From positions 1,488,001-1,552,000 of the forward strand of contig NZ_FOMK01000001.1 of assembly GCF_900112615.1 (NCBI RefSeq): DNA of 64,000 nucleotides, read 5' to 3'. The position numbers were made by a program, and so were the translations under genes. A model generated the notes under the pieces. That model was given only the letters and a program-made list of their open reading frames with translations. It was not told the DNA's origin and did not search any database. Positions 8,830-18,573 of the stretch are shown piece by piece. Source of the DNA: Chitinophaga sp. CF118. GTDB lineage: Bacteria; Bacteroidota; Bacteroidia; Chitinophagales; Chitinophagaceae. The number at the start of each line of letters is the position of its first letter. The first letter of the stretch is position 1.

Positions 8830-9531
8830 ATGAACAGCGATTATAACATAGCTCCTCTGGGTGATCACTCCATTATTATTGAATGGGAACAACAGATGGA
8901 TCCCGTTATTCACCAACGGGTCATGAGCGTGTTTTATCACCTGCAATCTCTTCAATTACCTTATATAAGAGATCTTATTCCTGCTTATGCATCGTTAACA
9001 ATCGTATATCAGCCTTCGCTGACTCCCCGGTTAAAACAGCAAACAGCAAGTCAGGAGATCCAGGTTATGCTAAAAAAAATGCTGGAACAGATCACAACCA
9101 GCGCAACAGCCCCACCACGCATACTCCGGATACCGGTATGTTATGATCCTTCCCTGGCATTAGATATACAGTCAATGGCAGAACAAAAAGGACTTTCTGT
9201 TGATCGTATCATTGAACTGCATACACAGCAACCGTATACCGTTTATATGCTGGGGTTCCTGCCCGGATTTCCCTATATGGGAAAGGTAGATGACCAACTG
9301 GCAACTCCCCGCTTAAAAAAGCCCCGGTTAAAAGTACCGGCAGGTAGTGTAGGCATTGCAGGCTCCCAGACGGGTATTTATTCCATGACATCTCCGGGAG
9401 GCTGGAATATTATTGGTCAAACGCCCATTCGTATGTTTGATCCTCACAAAGCATCACCTTGCTTTTGTAATCCCGGCGATCAGGTGCAGTTTACGCCGGT
9501 ATCACTGGAAGCATTTCATAAAATGATTTAA
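8830..9531 (+). CDS. pxpB: 5-oxoprolinase subunit PxpB (KipI-like)
   Basis: One of three subunits of the prokaryotic ATP-dependent 5-oxoprolinase, which opens 5-oxoproline (pyroglutamate) to glutamate. The 233-aa length and the motifs GDHSIIIEW at residue 12, LGFLPGFPYMG at about 140, and the PAGSVGIAGSQTGIYSMTSPGGW segment at residues 175-197 are diagnostic. First gene of a tightly packed operon: its TAA is followed directly by the ATG of pxpC. The B. subtilis orthologue was named KipI as a KinA inhibitor; the enzymatic role is the better-supported one. Confidence 0.95.
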   Translation: MNSDYNIAPLGDHSIIIEWEQQMDPVIHQRVMSVFYHLQSLQLPYIRDLIPAYASLTIVYQPSLTPRLKQQTASQEIQVMLKKMLEQITTSATAPPRILRIPVCYDPSLALDIQSMAEQKGLSVDRIIELHTQQPYTVYMLGFLPGFPYMGKVDDQLATPRLKKPRLKVPAGSVGIAGSQTGIYSMTSPGGWNIIGQTPIRMFDPHKASPCFCNPGDQVQFTPVSLEAFHKMI

Positions 9532-10521
9532 ATGATACAGGTAGTAAAGCAGGGTTTACTGGATACCGTCCAGGATGCCGGAAGATATGGCTACCAGCAC
9601 CTGGGCATTAACCCGGGTGGCGCGATGGACCGGATAGCACTTTCTGTGGCTAACAGCCTGGTAGGAAATGACCCCGCCGATGCAGTTATAGAGATGCACT
9701 TTCCGGCATCTGCCTTCCTGTTTGAAACGGAGGCTCTGATTGCGTTATCCGGCGGTGATTTTGGTGCGATGGTGAATGATTTGCCTGTCAGCATCAATAA
9801 ACCAGTACTGTTGTCCCAAAATAGCGTGTTACGTTTTACCAAACCGGTTTCCGGCGCCCGCTGTTATCTGGCTATTCATGGAGGACTGGCTCTTGAGTCG
9901 TGGCTGAATAGTTACAGTACTCATCTGAAAGCAGGAGCAGGAGGTTTCCTGGGAAGGCAGCTGCAAAAGAATGACCGTTTACCGTTCAGAGAAGTAAACA
10001 ATTATAGCAGGCTGTTGCAATCCAGCGACATACGTATACTCCCCTGGAGGGCCGATATTCGTGGCCTCTATACGGATGCGAACAATATACATGTCATTCC
10101 GGGTAGTGAATGGCCCGTTCTCACGGAAGATTCACAGACATCCCTGATAGAGAAAGGATTCTCATTAACAGAGCAGTGTGACCGCATGGGATTCCGTTTA
10201 AAGGGCCCTGCATTACATACCCGCAATAAGGATGAACGCCTTTCTGCCGGCGTCAGCAAGGGGACTATCCAATTATTACCCAACGGCCAGCTGATCATCC
10301 TGATGGCAGACCACCAAACTACCGGTGGTTATGGCCGCGTAGCTCATGTTACTACAGCAGATATCCCGGCGCTCTCCCAGTTGTTGCCTAATCAGGAACT
10401 CCATTTTAGTATGGTTACCCCTGAAATGGCAGCAACACTGTTCGAAAAGCAGGAACTGCATTTGCATATCCTGCAAAATGCCTGTAAATTACGATTGCAG
10501 GATTACTGCATCACTAACTAA
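9532..10521 (+). CDS. pxpC: 5-oxoprolinase subunit PxpC (biotin-dependent carboxyltransferase-like)
   Basis: Partner of PxpB, 329 aa, of the KipA/urea amidolyase carboxyltransferase-fold family. Visible motifs are TVQDAGRYGYQHLGINPGG at residues 12-30, where the family has its conserved start, and GGYGRVAHV at about 264. Its ATG abuts the pxpB stop, which indicates translational coupling. The end is 11 bases before pxpA. The fold is shared with allophanate hydrolases, but the pxpA neighbour settles the assignment. Confidence 0.95.
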   Translation: MIQVVKQGLLDTVQDAGRYGYQHLGINPGGAMDRIALSVANSLVGNDPADAVIEMHFPASAFLFETEALIALSGGDFGAMVNDLPVSINKPVLLSQNSVLRFTKPVSGARCYLAIHGGLALESWLNSYSTHLKAGAGGFLGRQLQKNDRLPFREVNNYSRLLQSSDIRILPWRADIRGLYTDANNIHVIPGSEWPVLTEDSQTSLIEKGFSLTEQCDRMGFRLKGPALHTRNKDERLSAGVSKGTIQLLPNGQLIILMADHQTTGGYGRVAHVTTADIPALSQLLPNQELHFSMVTPEMAATLFEKQELHLHILQNACKLRLQDYCITN

Positions 10522-10532
10522 TTGCTATCGGA

Positions 10533-11273
10533 ATGACTTACATTGATCTTAACTGCGATATGGGCGAAGGCATGGATACCGATGCGGCTATTATGCCCTT
10601 TATCAGCAGTACCAACATCGCCTGTGGCTATCATGCAGGCAACCAGGATACGATCATACGTACAATCACACTGGCTTTATTGTATAAAGTAGCTGTGGGG
10701 GCTCATCCAGGCTTTGCTGATAAAGAAAACTTTGGCAGGAAAGAGCACCACCTCACAGATTCAGAATTATATGATCTCATTACCACCCAGTTATATGCCG
10801 TTCAATCTATTTGTCACTCCCTGGGTACTCCAATGCGTCATGTAAAGCCACATGGTGCTCTCTATAATATGGCGGCTAAAACACCAGCTATGGCACATGT
10901 TATTGCCCAGGCAATAAAAGATACGGATCCGGAGCTGTGTCTGTTCGGGCTTAGCAACAGCTGGCTTATAAAGGCAGGGGCAGAAGCCGGGCTAAAAACA
11001 GCCAGCGAAGTATTTGCCGACAGAACCTATCAGGAAGATGGTTCTCTTACCCCACGAAGTGAACCTAATGCCTTGATCGAAAGTGAGGAACAGGCATTAC
11101 AACAGGTATTGCAAATGATTACACAACAACATGTAACTACTGTGAACGGACAAACGATTCCACTCACAACAGAAACTATCTGCCTGCATGGAGATGGTGC
11201 ACATGCAACAGAATTTGCACGTACCCTTCACACCACCTTAACTCAACAAAGTTTAATCATACAGCATCCTTGA
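10533..11273 (+). CDS. pxpA: 5-oxoprolinase subunit PxpA (LamB/YcsF family)
   Basis: Third 5-oxoprolinase subunit, 246 aa. The N-terminus IDLNCDMGEGMDTDAAIMPF, followed by NIACGYHAGN and the GAHPGFADKENFGR segment, is unmistakable for the LamB/YcsF family, as is KPHGALYN at about residue 108 and CLHGDGAHA near the end. The stop codon overlaps the TTG start of the transporter gene by four bases (TTGA), so all four genes are one transcription unit. Confidence 0.95.
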   Translation: MTYIDLNCDMGEGMDTDAAIMPFISSTNIACGYHAGNQDTIIRTITLALLYKVAVGAHPGFADKENFGRKEHHLTDSELYDLITTQLYAVQSICHSLGTPMRHVKPHGALYNMAAKTPAMAHVIAQAIKDTDPELCLFGLSNSWLIKAGAEAGLKTASEVFADRTYQEDGSLTPRSEPNALIESEEQALQQVLQMITQQHVTTVNGQTIPLTTETICLHGDGAHATEFARTLHTTLTQQSLIIQHP

Positions 11274-12448
11274 ACAAACAACGATTCTCTATCCTGATGG
11301 GAGCAGCGTTTCTGATGGCCACTTCGGCCATCGGACCAGGTTTCCTGACACAAACAACGGTATTCACGCAACAACATGCTGCGGCTTTCAGCTTTGCAAT
11401 ACTCGTTTCTATATTACTGGACATTGGCGCACAGTTGAATATATGGCGCATCCTTACCGTGAGCAATTATCGCGCACAAGACCTCGCAAATGCACTGTTC
11501 CCTGGCCTTGGTTATTTACTGGCCGGACTGGTAGTACTGGGAGGACTGGTATTTAACATCGCCAATATTGGAGGTTGCGGACTGGGATTACAGGCGCTTA
11601 CAGGCATGGAAACAGTATATGGTGCTATACTGAGTTGTGGCATCGCGTTATTTATCTTCTGGATGAAAGAGGCGGGTAATGCGTTGGATCATTTTACACG
11701 ATGGCTGGGAATCCTTATGCTCCTGCTTACTTTATATGTGGCTGTCAGTTCACACCCACCCGTAATGGCAGCACTACAGCAAAGTATATGGCCCGATCAT
11801 ATTAATACAAAGGCTGTGATTACGCTCGTTGGTGGTACTGTTGGCGGGTATATCAGCTTTGCCGGGGCTCACAGGTTACTGGATGCCGGGATCAGCGGGA
11901 CATCCTCTGTAAAGTATGTTAACCGTAGTGCAGTGAGTGGGATTGTCATTACCGGCGTAATGCGGACTTTATTATTCCTTGCAGCATTGGGCGTAGTTAC
12001 ACAAGGTGCGATACTGGATAGCGGTAATCCACCGGCGTCAGTATTTCGTATAGCAGCAGGAGAAATCGGGTATCGCTTTTTTGGTATGGTGATGTGGAGT
12101 GCCGCCATCACTTCTGTAGTGGGAGCAGCTTATACATCCGTTTCCTTTTTAAAAACATTTCATCCTTTTATTGCCAGACAGGAAAAGTGGTTCATCACTT
12201 TCTTTATTGTGTTTTCTACTATCGTTTTTATAGCAATAGGCAACCCTGTACAACTATTAATCACCGCTGGTGCGCTCAATGGTCTTATATTACCGGTAGC
12301 GCTGGCAGTCATGCTGATAGCCGCTACCCGTAAGCGACTGGTACATGATTACCGGCATCCTGTATGGATGCAGATAGCTGGCTGGCTCGTTGTACTGATC
12401 ATGGGCTGGCTCAGCGTATTAACACTGAAAGAATGGATGGGGATGTAA
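11270..12448 (+). CDS. NRAMP-like divalent metal/proton symporter
   Basis: Polytopic inner-membrane transporter, 392 aa, about 11 helices, of the NRAMP family (LeuT fold). The helix-1 segment ATSAIGPGFLTQTTVF is visible near residue 18. It differs from the canonical DPGN of manganese/iron transporters: the position has GPGF, so the metal-binding Asp and Asn appear absent. This divergent branch is often encoded with pxpABC, and the cargo may be 5-oxoproline or another organic substrate rather than a metal (inference). TTG start overlapping the pxpA stop. Confidence 0.8.
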   Translation: MNKQRFSILMGAAFLMATSAIGPGFLTQTTVFTQQHAAAFSFAILVSILLDIGAQLNIWRILTVSNYRAQDLANALFPGLGYLLAGLVVLGGLVFNIANIGGCGLGLQALTGMETVYGAILSCGIALFIFWMKEAGNALDHFTRWLGILMLLLTLYVAVSSHPPVMAALQQSIWPDHINTKAVITLVGGTVGGYISFAGAHRLLDAGISGTSSVKYVNRSAVSGIVITGVMRTLLFLAALGVVTQGAILDSGNPPASVFRIAAGEIGYRFFGMVMWSAAITSVVGAAYTSVSFLKTFHPFIARQEKWFITFFIVFSTIVFIAIGNPVQLLITAGALNGLILPVALAVMLIAATRKRLVHDYRHPVWMQIAGWLVVLIMGWLSVLTLKEWMGM

Positions 12449-12479
12449 AACCATTCAGAAAGTATATTTTACTCTAAAC

Positions 12480-13061
12480 TCAGACTTTTTCTTTATCGAT
12501 CCATTTTCCTACAGTCGGTGCATGATATTTATTCATCTGATCTAACAGATCTTCAACATTATCACTTATCAGAACCATTTTCTGATTCACCTCTTTCAAG
12601 AAACCTTTATTTACCATGGTTTGTAAAAGACTGATCAGCTCATCATAAAAACCATCGACATTTAATATAGCGATAGGTTTTTTATGCAATCCAAGTTGTG
12701 CCCAGGTCAGCATTTCAAAAAGCTCTTCCAATGTTCCGAACCCTCCGGGTAAAGCAATTACACCATCGGACAATTCATCCATTTTCTTTTTTCGTTCATG
12801 CATGGTTTCAACCACGATAAGTTCTGTCAGGGATTCATGAGCGAGTTCTTTTCCTTTCAGAAAACCGGGAATAACACCATATACCTTTCCTCCGGCATTC
12901 AGCGCCCCATCTGCTACTGCACCCATTAAGCCTACTTTAGCTCCACCATATACCAGGTCTATCTTTTGTATTGCCAATGCTTTTCCAAGCAACGCAGCCT
13001 GTTTTTCATAAATCGCGTCAGTACCAAAACTTGAACCGCAAAAAACTGTAACTCTTTTCAT
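12480..13061 (-). CDS. LOG family protein (nucleoside 5'-monophosphate phosphoribohydrolase)
   Basis: A 193-aa Rossmann-like enzyme of the LOG/TIGR00730 family, which cleaves ribose phosphate from N6-modified or plain adenosine monophosphate. The diagnostic PGGFGTLEE motif is at about residues 104-112, with GGAKVGLMG at about 39-47 and the substrate Arg and Lys in the MHERKKKMDEL helix. Length is normal. Converges with the NRAMP gene, 31 bases away; 30 bases separate it from the hydrolase gene upstream. Confidence 0.93.
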   Translation of the reverse strand: MKRVTVFCGSSFGTDAIYEKQAALLGKALAIQKIDLVYGGAKVGLMGAVADGALNAGGKVYGVIPGFLKGKELAHESLTELIVVETMHERKKKMDELSDGVIALPGGFGTLEELFEMLTWAQLGLHKKPIAILNVDGFYDELISLLQTMVNKGFLKEVNQKMVLISDNVEDLLDQMNKYHAPTVGKWIDKEKV

Positions 13062-13091
13062 ACATTAGAATTTCCAGGTAAAGATAAATAC

Positions 13092-13913
13092 TTAATTTAT
13101 CAGAAATTCTTTAAAATGATGTGCAATTATCAAAGGAGCATTTTCATTTTCAGGCGCCATATGTTCCAGATGGGGCAATACAAGCATTTCCGAATTGGGA
13201 ATAGTAATTTTTAATACTGCATTCATCTGTTGCACAAATTCAGGGCTTTTCTCACCCACCATTAATTGGATCTTTGTTTTTATTGATTGATAACGATGGA
13301 AGTTAGCAGATTCCAGATAGCGGACTTCTTTATGCTCCCTTAAGTTTTGAGGTAATAATTTTTTGATCTGTTTCCAATGTTTTCCCCTGATCATTATTCT
13401 AAGAATAGTAGCAGACAGCCACCGGGGCATTTTAGATAAGGGTGTTCGCTCCATTCCCAAAACAAAGTGGGTAAATGCAGCTCTGTAATGCCGTTTGTTC
13501 AGGGCTTGCTCATAAGCATCCATCCAGCGCCAGTCGGCACTCATAGAAACACCGGGTTCATAAAGCGCTATTTTAGAAAATGAATGGTCGCCCCTGGCCG
13601 TTTCCAGTGCAATAAGCCCTCCGTAACTATGACCAAATAAATAGGCAGCACCAGTATCCCGCTGAACAGCACATATATCCTCACATTCCTTATTCATACA
13701 ATAATCATCCCCCTGAGGCTCACTCATTCCTCTGCCACGGCGATCCGGAAGATGGACTTCAAAGGAATCTGCCAATGCATTTGCCAGTTCAATGTATTCA
13801 TTGGAGGAAGTAAGCGCCCCATGAATAATAATGATTCCCGGTCCTTTCCCTATACTTTGATACCCAATCCTGGTACCATCTTTTGAACATACAGTTGAAA
13901 ACGTGATTTTCAT
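13092..13913 (-). CDS. Alpha/beta hydrolase
   Basis: A 273-aa serine hydrolase. It has the oxyanion-forming IIIHGALTSS near residue 29, the nucleophile elbow FGHSYGGL at about 93-100 (Ser96), and a C-terminal His in LPHLEHMAPE. The Asp/Glu acid is probably in the MVGEKSPEFVQQ segment. No signal peptide, so probably cytoplasmic. The closest layout is the small alpha/beta hydrolases that are often called esterases without proof. It may be co-transcribed with the LOG gene. Confidence 0.85.
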   Translation of the reverse strand: MKITFSTVCSKDGTRIGYQSIGKGPGIIIIHGALTSSNEYIELANALADSFEVHLPDRRGRGMSEPQGDDYCMNKECEDICAVQRDTGAAYLFGHSYGGLIALETARGDHSFSKIALYEPGVSMSADWRWMDAYEQALNKRHYRAAFTHFVLGMERTPLSKMPRWLSATILRIMIRGKHWKQIKKLLPQNLREHKEVRYLESANFHRYQSIKTKIQLMVGEKSPEFVQQMNAVLKITIPNSEMLVLPHLEHMAPENENAPLIIAHHFKEFLIN

Positions 13914-14075
13914 AAGCTGTTTTCCTTGTTTTACCGTTTATAAGGCAAAACAAGAATATATATCCATTCCAGGCAATTCTACATCGGTAAGAACTCCGCT
14001 ATTTTCGGTTAATGAAATGTTTTTGCCGGTAAAATGGGGCCCTTTTTTTCACTTTCGGGCTTTATCTAATCAAAA

Positions 14076-14342
14076 CTAAGGCAGATGCATACATGTATAC
14101 CCCATCGCTTTGACAGCTATTTCTATTTCATCGATATTAATATTCCCTCCCTTACTTTCGACCCGCAGAATATGATCACAGTCACTCAAATCAAAATTCA
14201 ACCTGTAATGAGGAAACGTCATTTCCAATAACGAAATGATCGCTTTAGCATCCTTAAAATGCAGAACATTAGTTTCGAAAATACTTACTGTTTTCACTGT
14301 TATAACTATTTTTATAACGGTAGGCTTTTGAGCCGGATTCAA
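14076..14342 (-). CDS. Small HMA-like ferredoxin-fold protein without CxxC
   Basis: A protein of 73-88 aa with the secondary-structure pattern of heavy-metal-associated domains (beta-alpha-beta-beta-alpha-beta) ending AVKAMGYTCMHLP, but with no CxxC motif, so it is unlikely to bind metal in the usual way. Neither candidate start is ATG: TTG at 14342, used here, or GTG at 14297, which gives MKTVSIFETNV and better fits the fold. It is the last gene of the efflux operon, 26 bases after DUF6268. Such short proteins recur in Bacteroidota next to metal or drug transporters; role unknown. Confidence 0.55.
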   Translation of the reverse strand: MNPAQKPTVIKIVITVKTVSIFETNVLHFKDAKAIISLLEMTFPHYRLNFDLSDCDHILRVESKGGNINIDEIEIAVKAMGYTCMHLP

Positions 14343-14367
14343 TTCCTATCAGGCATCAAAAGGTTAA

Positions 14368-15381
14368 TTAAAATCCTTTAAAAAAGGGTAGTAAGGAAAT
14401 ACCTATGTTTACATAGGGCACCATTTGATTGCTGTTCTTGATAAAGTAGTTGTTTGATTTTTCATTTTCTCCTATCACTTTTGAATTTAATGCAGAAAGC
14501 ATTCCTCCGCTAATACTCAAAACAACCTTTTTTGAAAGCCGGTGTTCAAAGAGCATTCCCGTTTTAAGATCAAGTGTGGTATAAATTGAATTCTTTGGTA
14601 AAGGGTTCTGATTAATATCAACGAAGGAAAGATTTCCTGCCAATTCAGCGACTGCAGTCAGAGAAGATTTCTTTGACAATTCCTTTCTTAATGCAACTCT
14701 ATATGGCATATCAACTAACAACTCCGTACCAATTGCTTTGAATATATGTGAATAGGTAAGGAATGGAACAAATGGAACAGGAGATGAAGGATCTACTATA
14801 ACCAATCCCCCCAGTGACAGCGATGAATTAGCATTACGAATAAGTGCGAAGGAAATCAAACCTCTATAAGTAAACCTTTGACGGGAAAGACCTGGATCAA
14901 CTATTGTCGCTGCACCAACATTGAAAATTACAGGTACTCCAAATAAAGAATCAATGTGGGTAAAAGATAAGGCAGCGTTCAAAGTAGTTCTGTTAAATGT
15001 TGAATCTGTAACAGAGTACTCGGTTCCATAATTTTCAACTTTATTCAGCTTGAAATTCTGATTTATCATACCAACACTGGCTGAAATACTATTTTTACCC
15101 CACGATACCACTGGTACATTGAAATTAACGGTAGTCCGGTACACCCCTAACTTTCCTTTAAAAAAATCCTTATCGTACAATTGAGATTTGATTGTACCTG
15201 GTGTCACCATTTCACTGGAAATAGTGACCTGCCTTACTATAGGATGTTTCAGTGCGTAGATATCAAAATATTCCGCTTTTATCGAATCCATCATCCTTTT
15301 CTGATTGGCATTGACGTTTTGCTGAGCAGTTGCGTAAAAGGAAATAAATACGACAATGCTTAAGAGTAAGTATTTTTTCAT
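14368..15381 (-). CDS. Outer-membrane beta-barrel protein, DUF6268-like
   Basis: A 337-aa outer-membrane protein. The ATG at 15381 gives MKKYLLLSIVVFISFYATAQ, a clean signal peptide; an ATG four codons earlier is less likely. The remainder has alternating hydrophobic residues and a C-terminal ending PFFKGF with a terminal Phe, both typical of barrels. The general layout suggests DUF6268. It follows the RND pump gene by 47 bases on the same strand, so it is probably part of the efflux operon, perhaps as an accessory envelope protein. Confidence 0.7.
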   Translation of the reverse strand: MKKYLLLSIVVFISFYATAQQNVNANQKRMMDSIKAEYFDIYALKHPIVRQVTISSEMVTPGTIKSQLYDKDFFKGKLGVYRTTVNFNVPVVSWGKNSISASVGMINQNFKLNKVENYGTEYSVTDSTFNRTTLNAALSFTHIDSLFGVPVIFNVGAATIVDPGLSRQRFTYRGLISFALIRNANSSLSLGGLVIVDPSSPVPFVPFLTYSHIFKAIGTELLVDMPYRVALRKELSKKSSLTAVAELAGNLSFVDINQNPLPKNSIYTTLDLKTGMLFEHRLSKKVVLSISGGMLSALNSKVIGENEKSNNYFIKNSNQMVPYVNIGISLLPFFKGF

Positions 15382-15428
15382 TAGGTAACCCATTATTTTA
15401 AATATGACGCTTTAGTTTTATAATACCC

Positions 15429-18400
15429 CTATTCAGAAAACACAGCTCTTACCTCCTGCGATCCTTCAGATCTCTTTGACTCCTTTGGAGATTTCACCGC
15501 TATTTTTTCTATTATCAGATACATTGCCGGTACAACAAATAAGGTAAGCAGCATTGAACTGGTAAGCCCTCCGATAATTACCCATGCCATTCCATTTTTC
15601 ACCTCAGAACCAGCTCCACTCGCCAGTGCAATTGGAAGCATCCCTAAAATCATAGCAAGTGTTGTCATAAGGATTGGACGAAGTCTTTCTTTACCAGCTT
15701 CGATCAGGGCTTCTTTTGCAGAGCGACCTTCCGCTTTTAGCTGATTGGTAAAGTCAACTATTAATATGGCATTTTTTGATACCAGGCCCAGTAACATAAT
15801 AATGCCGATGATAGAAAAAATATTGAGCGTTTCCATACTTAATGCCAATGCCAGCAATGCTCCTATCAGGGCAACAGGAATAGAGAATAATACTACGAAA
15901 GGATAAATAAGGCTTTCATATAAAGCCACCATAATCAAATAAACCAATAGTATTGCTGTTATCAACGCCAGGCCCAAACTCCCGAATGCATCACCCTGAT
16001 TTTTAGCATCCCCTAAATATTCAATAGTGATTCCTTCCGGAATTTTAAGTGTTGCTGTCTTTGCTTTGATTTCACTGATCACTGCACCAAGTGGGCGCCC
16101 TACCAAATTTGACTTTACTGTAATTGAACCCAAACGGTCACTACGTTGCAGCACACTTTCGCCTAATGCATCATGCACATCCGCAAATTGGCTGAGCAGA
16201 AAACTTTGTCCATCACTATTGGTAAAAGAGAGATTCTGTACATCACCAATATTAGACCGGTTATATTTATCAAGGCTTATTTTAATGTCGTATTCATTAC
16301 CTCCCTGTTTGAACTTGCTATCATCATTCCCACTAAACGAGTTCTGTACAGCAGTCCCAACCTGGCTTACATCCAGGCCAAGTAAAGTCATTTTATCCCG
16401 GTTCAGGTTGATCTCTATTTCCTGTTTCTGGTCTTTTACAGATAACTCAACGAATTTAGTACCTGGTATAGAAGCCACTATATCTTTAAACTGGTCGGCA
16501 GTATTCCTTATTGCCTTTAGCTCTATCCCCTTTATCGCAATCTGGATTGGAGCCTGATTCCCCGAACCGGATATTGAAGTAGCAGAAGCAGACACTTTCA
16601 CACCTGGTATAGCAGCGCTTAACCGGCGTTGCATGTCAATCCCAAACTCATCTGAGGAAAGGGTTCGTTGTTTCCTGTTTTTAAGGGTTACAGTAAGTTC
16701 CGCCATATTATTGTTGTTGCCAGCACCAGCTACACTGCCACTTACAAAACCAATAGCAGAAAAAACACCCGTAACCTCAGGTCTTGCCAATATTATTTTT
16801 TCAGCTTCCTGTGCCACCATATTGGTCTGATAAATCGTAGCTGTAGGTGTGAGCTCCAGGTTAATAATTAGTTCTCCCTTATCTCCTGCCGGAATAAATG
16901 CAGCACCCACAAAACCTTTTACTACCAGCATTATTGAAGCAATGATCATCAGCAATACACCTGAAAGCACCCACCTTTTCCTGCGCAAAGCAATTTCAAG
17001 CAATGTCGCATAAGCTGCTTTTAAGCTATCAATTATACTTTCAAAACCAAGATTGATACGTCCCCATAAGGATTTAGTAGTCAGGTGTTCCAGTTTTCCC
17101 CAACGGCTTGCTAAAAGTGGAGTGATTGTAAACGAAACAAACAAACTCATTAATGTAGAGAATACAACAACAAGTGCAAATTCCTTTAGTATGGAACCTA
17201 TAAGGCCTCCGGAAAGTGCAAGCGGTAAAAACACCACTACGTCCACCAGTGTAATAGCCAAAGCCGTAAATCCAATTTCATTACGCCCATCAAGAGCAGC
17301 TTTCCGTTTATCAGACCCCATCTCCAGGTGCCGGTAAATATTCTCTAAAACCACGATCGAATCATCCACCAGGATACCAACCACCAAAGACATAGCCATC
17401 AATGACATTAAATTCAGTGAGAAGCCAGCAAAATGCATGGCTATGAAAGTGGGTATAATTGAACATGGTAAAGCCACCAATACAAACATCGAACTTCTCA
17501 CACTATGCAGAAAAGCAAGCATCACAATACCAACAATCAGTATAGCAAGACCAAGATCTTCCATCACCGCATGCGCAGAAGATAATGTATATGTACTTTG
17601 ATCACTGGAAACAGTAAATTTTATTCCTTTTGCCGAATATTGTTTTTCTAATGCTGTAAACTTTTCTTTCACAAGCTTACTTAAATCAACCGCATTGGCA
17701 TCGGTTTGTTTAATAACCTGTACACCGATGGAAGGAAGACCATTAATATGATTGATAGCTGTTGTTTTCGCTGTTGCATCAACAACTTCGGCAATATCTC
17801 CAAGATAAATAACACTTTTCCCATTCCTGGCTACAATAAGTTTTTTGATCTGATCAATGGAACTAACATTAGCATCAAAACGAATCGAAAATTGTTGATC
17901 CTGAGTTTCAATCTGTCCGGCAGGAAAAGACAGGTTCGCATTATTAATAACCTTTGAAATAACAGCAATACCGAGATTATAACTCTTGAGTTTACTCTGG
18001 TCTATGTTCACCTGTATCTCACGCTCATCTCCACCAATTATATTCACCTGGCCTACCCCTGCAATATTCTGTAATACAGGTCTGATCTGCTTATCCATCA
18101 GGGTATATAATTCCCTGGGGGCTAAGTTGGATATTACACCTGCACGTATTACGGGAGCTTCCTCAAGGTTCACTTTGTTTACAAGTGGCTTATCTATACC
18201 TTTAGGCAGGTCATTCATTACCTGGTCTGCCTTACGCTGAACATCCCTTTCAGCCTTATCTACATTGGCATTACTCTTTAAGTTTAAGGTAACCTGCGAA
18301 ACTCCCTCCTGGGAAGTTGAGTTAACCTGGTCAAGTCCTTCAATAGAAGCAAATGCATCTTCCAGTTTTTTGGTTACTGAATTTTCCACTTCAGCAGCAG

Positions 18401-18563
18401 ATGCACCGGGATAGATAGTGGATACAGTTACTACATTTATCTGCATTTTTGGTAGCAGGTTATAATTCAAGCCAAGGTAGCTTTGCAAACCAAATAGAAT
18501 GAGAACTGTAAATACCACAAGTATTAATAGAGGCCGTTTAACGGCAATTTCTGATATAGACAT
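15429..18563 (-). CDS. RND family efflux transporter permease (AcrB/MMPL-like)
   Basis: A 1044-aa inner-membrane proton-driven pump of the HAE/AcrB type. The N-terminus MSISEIAVKRPLLILVVFTV starts helix 1, then a large periplasmic loop containing porter domains, then helix 4 with GILVDDSIVVLENIYRH at about residue 400, carrying the paired Asp of proton relay. A second periplasmic loop and GLVSKNAILIVDFTNQ at about 940 complete the tandem repeat. Full length, no frameshift. It works with the MFP (11 bases upstream) and TolC partner to move compounds from the periplasm or inner membrane to the outside. Substrate unknown. Confidence 0.95.
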   Translation of the reverse strand: MSISEIAVKRPLLILVVFTVLILFGLQSYLGLNYNLLPKMQINVVTVSTIYPGASAAEVENSVTKKLEDAFASIEGLDQVNSTSQEGVSQVTLNLKSNANVDKAERDVQRKADQVMNDLPKGIDKPLVNKVNLEEAPVIRAGVISNLAPRELYTLMDKQIRPVLQNIAGVGQVNIIGGDEREIQVNIDQSKLKSYNLGIAVISKVINNANLSFPAGQIETQDQQFSIRFDANVSSIDQIKKLIVARNGKSVIYLGDIAEVVDATAKTTAINHINGLPSIGVQVIKQTDANAVDLSKLVKEKFTALEKQYSAKGIKFTVSSDQSTYTLSSAHAVMEDLGLAILIVGIVMLAFLHSVRSSMFVLVALPCSIIPTFIAMHFAGFSLNLMSLMAMSLVVGILVDDSIVVLENIYRHLEMGSDKRKAALDGRNEIGFTALAITLVDVVVFLPLALSGGLIGSILKEFALVVVFSTLMSLFVSFTITPLLASRWGKLEHLTTKSLWGRINLGFESIIDSLKAAYATLLEIALRRKRWVLSGVLLMIIASIMLVVKGFVGAAFIPAGDKGELIINLELTPTATIYQTNMVAQEAEKIILARPEVTGVFSAIGFVSGSVAGAGNNNNMAELTVTLKNRKQRTLSSDEFGIDMQRRLSAAIPGVKVSASATSISGSGNQAPIQIAIKGIELKAIRNTADQFKDIVASIPGTKFVELSVKDQKQEIEINLNRDKMTLLGLDVSQVGTAVQNSFSGNDDSKFKQGGNEYDIKISLDKYNRSNIGDVQNLSFTNSDGQSFLLSQFADVHDALGESVLQRSDRLGSITVKSNLVGRPLGAVISEIKAKTATLKIPEGITIEYLGDAKNQGDAFGSLGLALITAILLVYLIMVALYESLIYPFVVLFSIPVALIGALLALALSMETLNIFSIIGIIMLLGLVSKNAILIVDFTNQLKAEGRSAKEALIEAGKERLRPILMTTLAMILGMLPIALASGAGSEVKNGMAWVIIGGLTSSMLLTLFVVPAMYLIIEKIAVKSPKESKRSEGSQEVRAVFSE

Positions 18564-18573
18564 TCCGCTGCGT

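Noticed and set aside
11257-11466. Minus-strand frames inside pxp and other long genes
   Set aside because: Shadow frames of well-supported coding regions.
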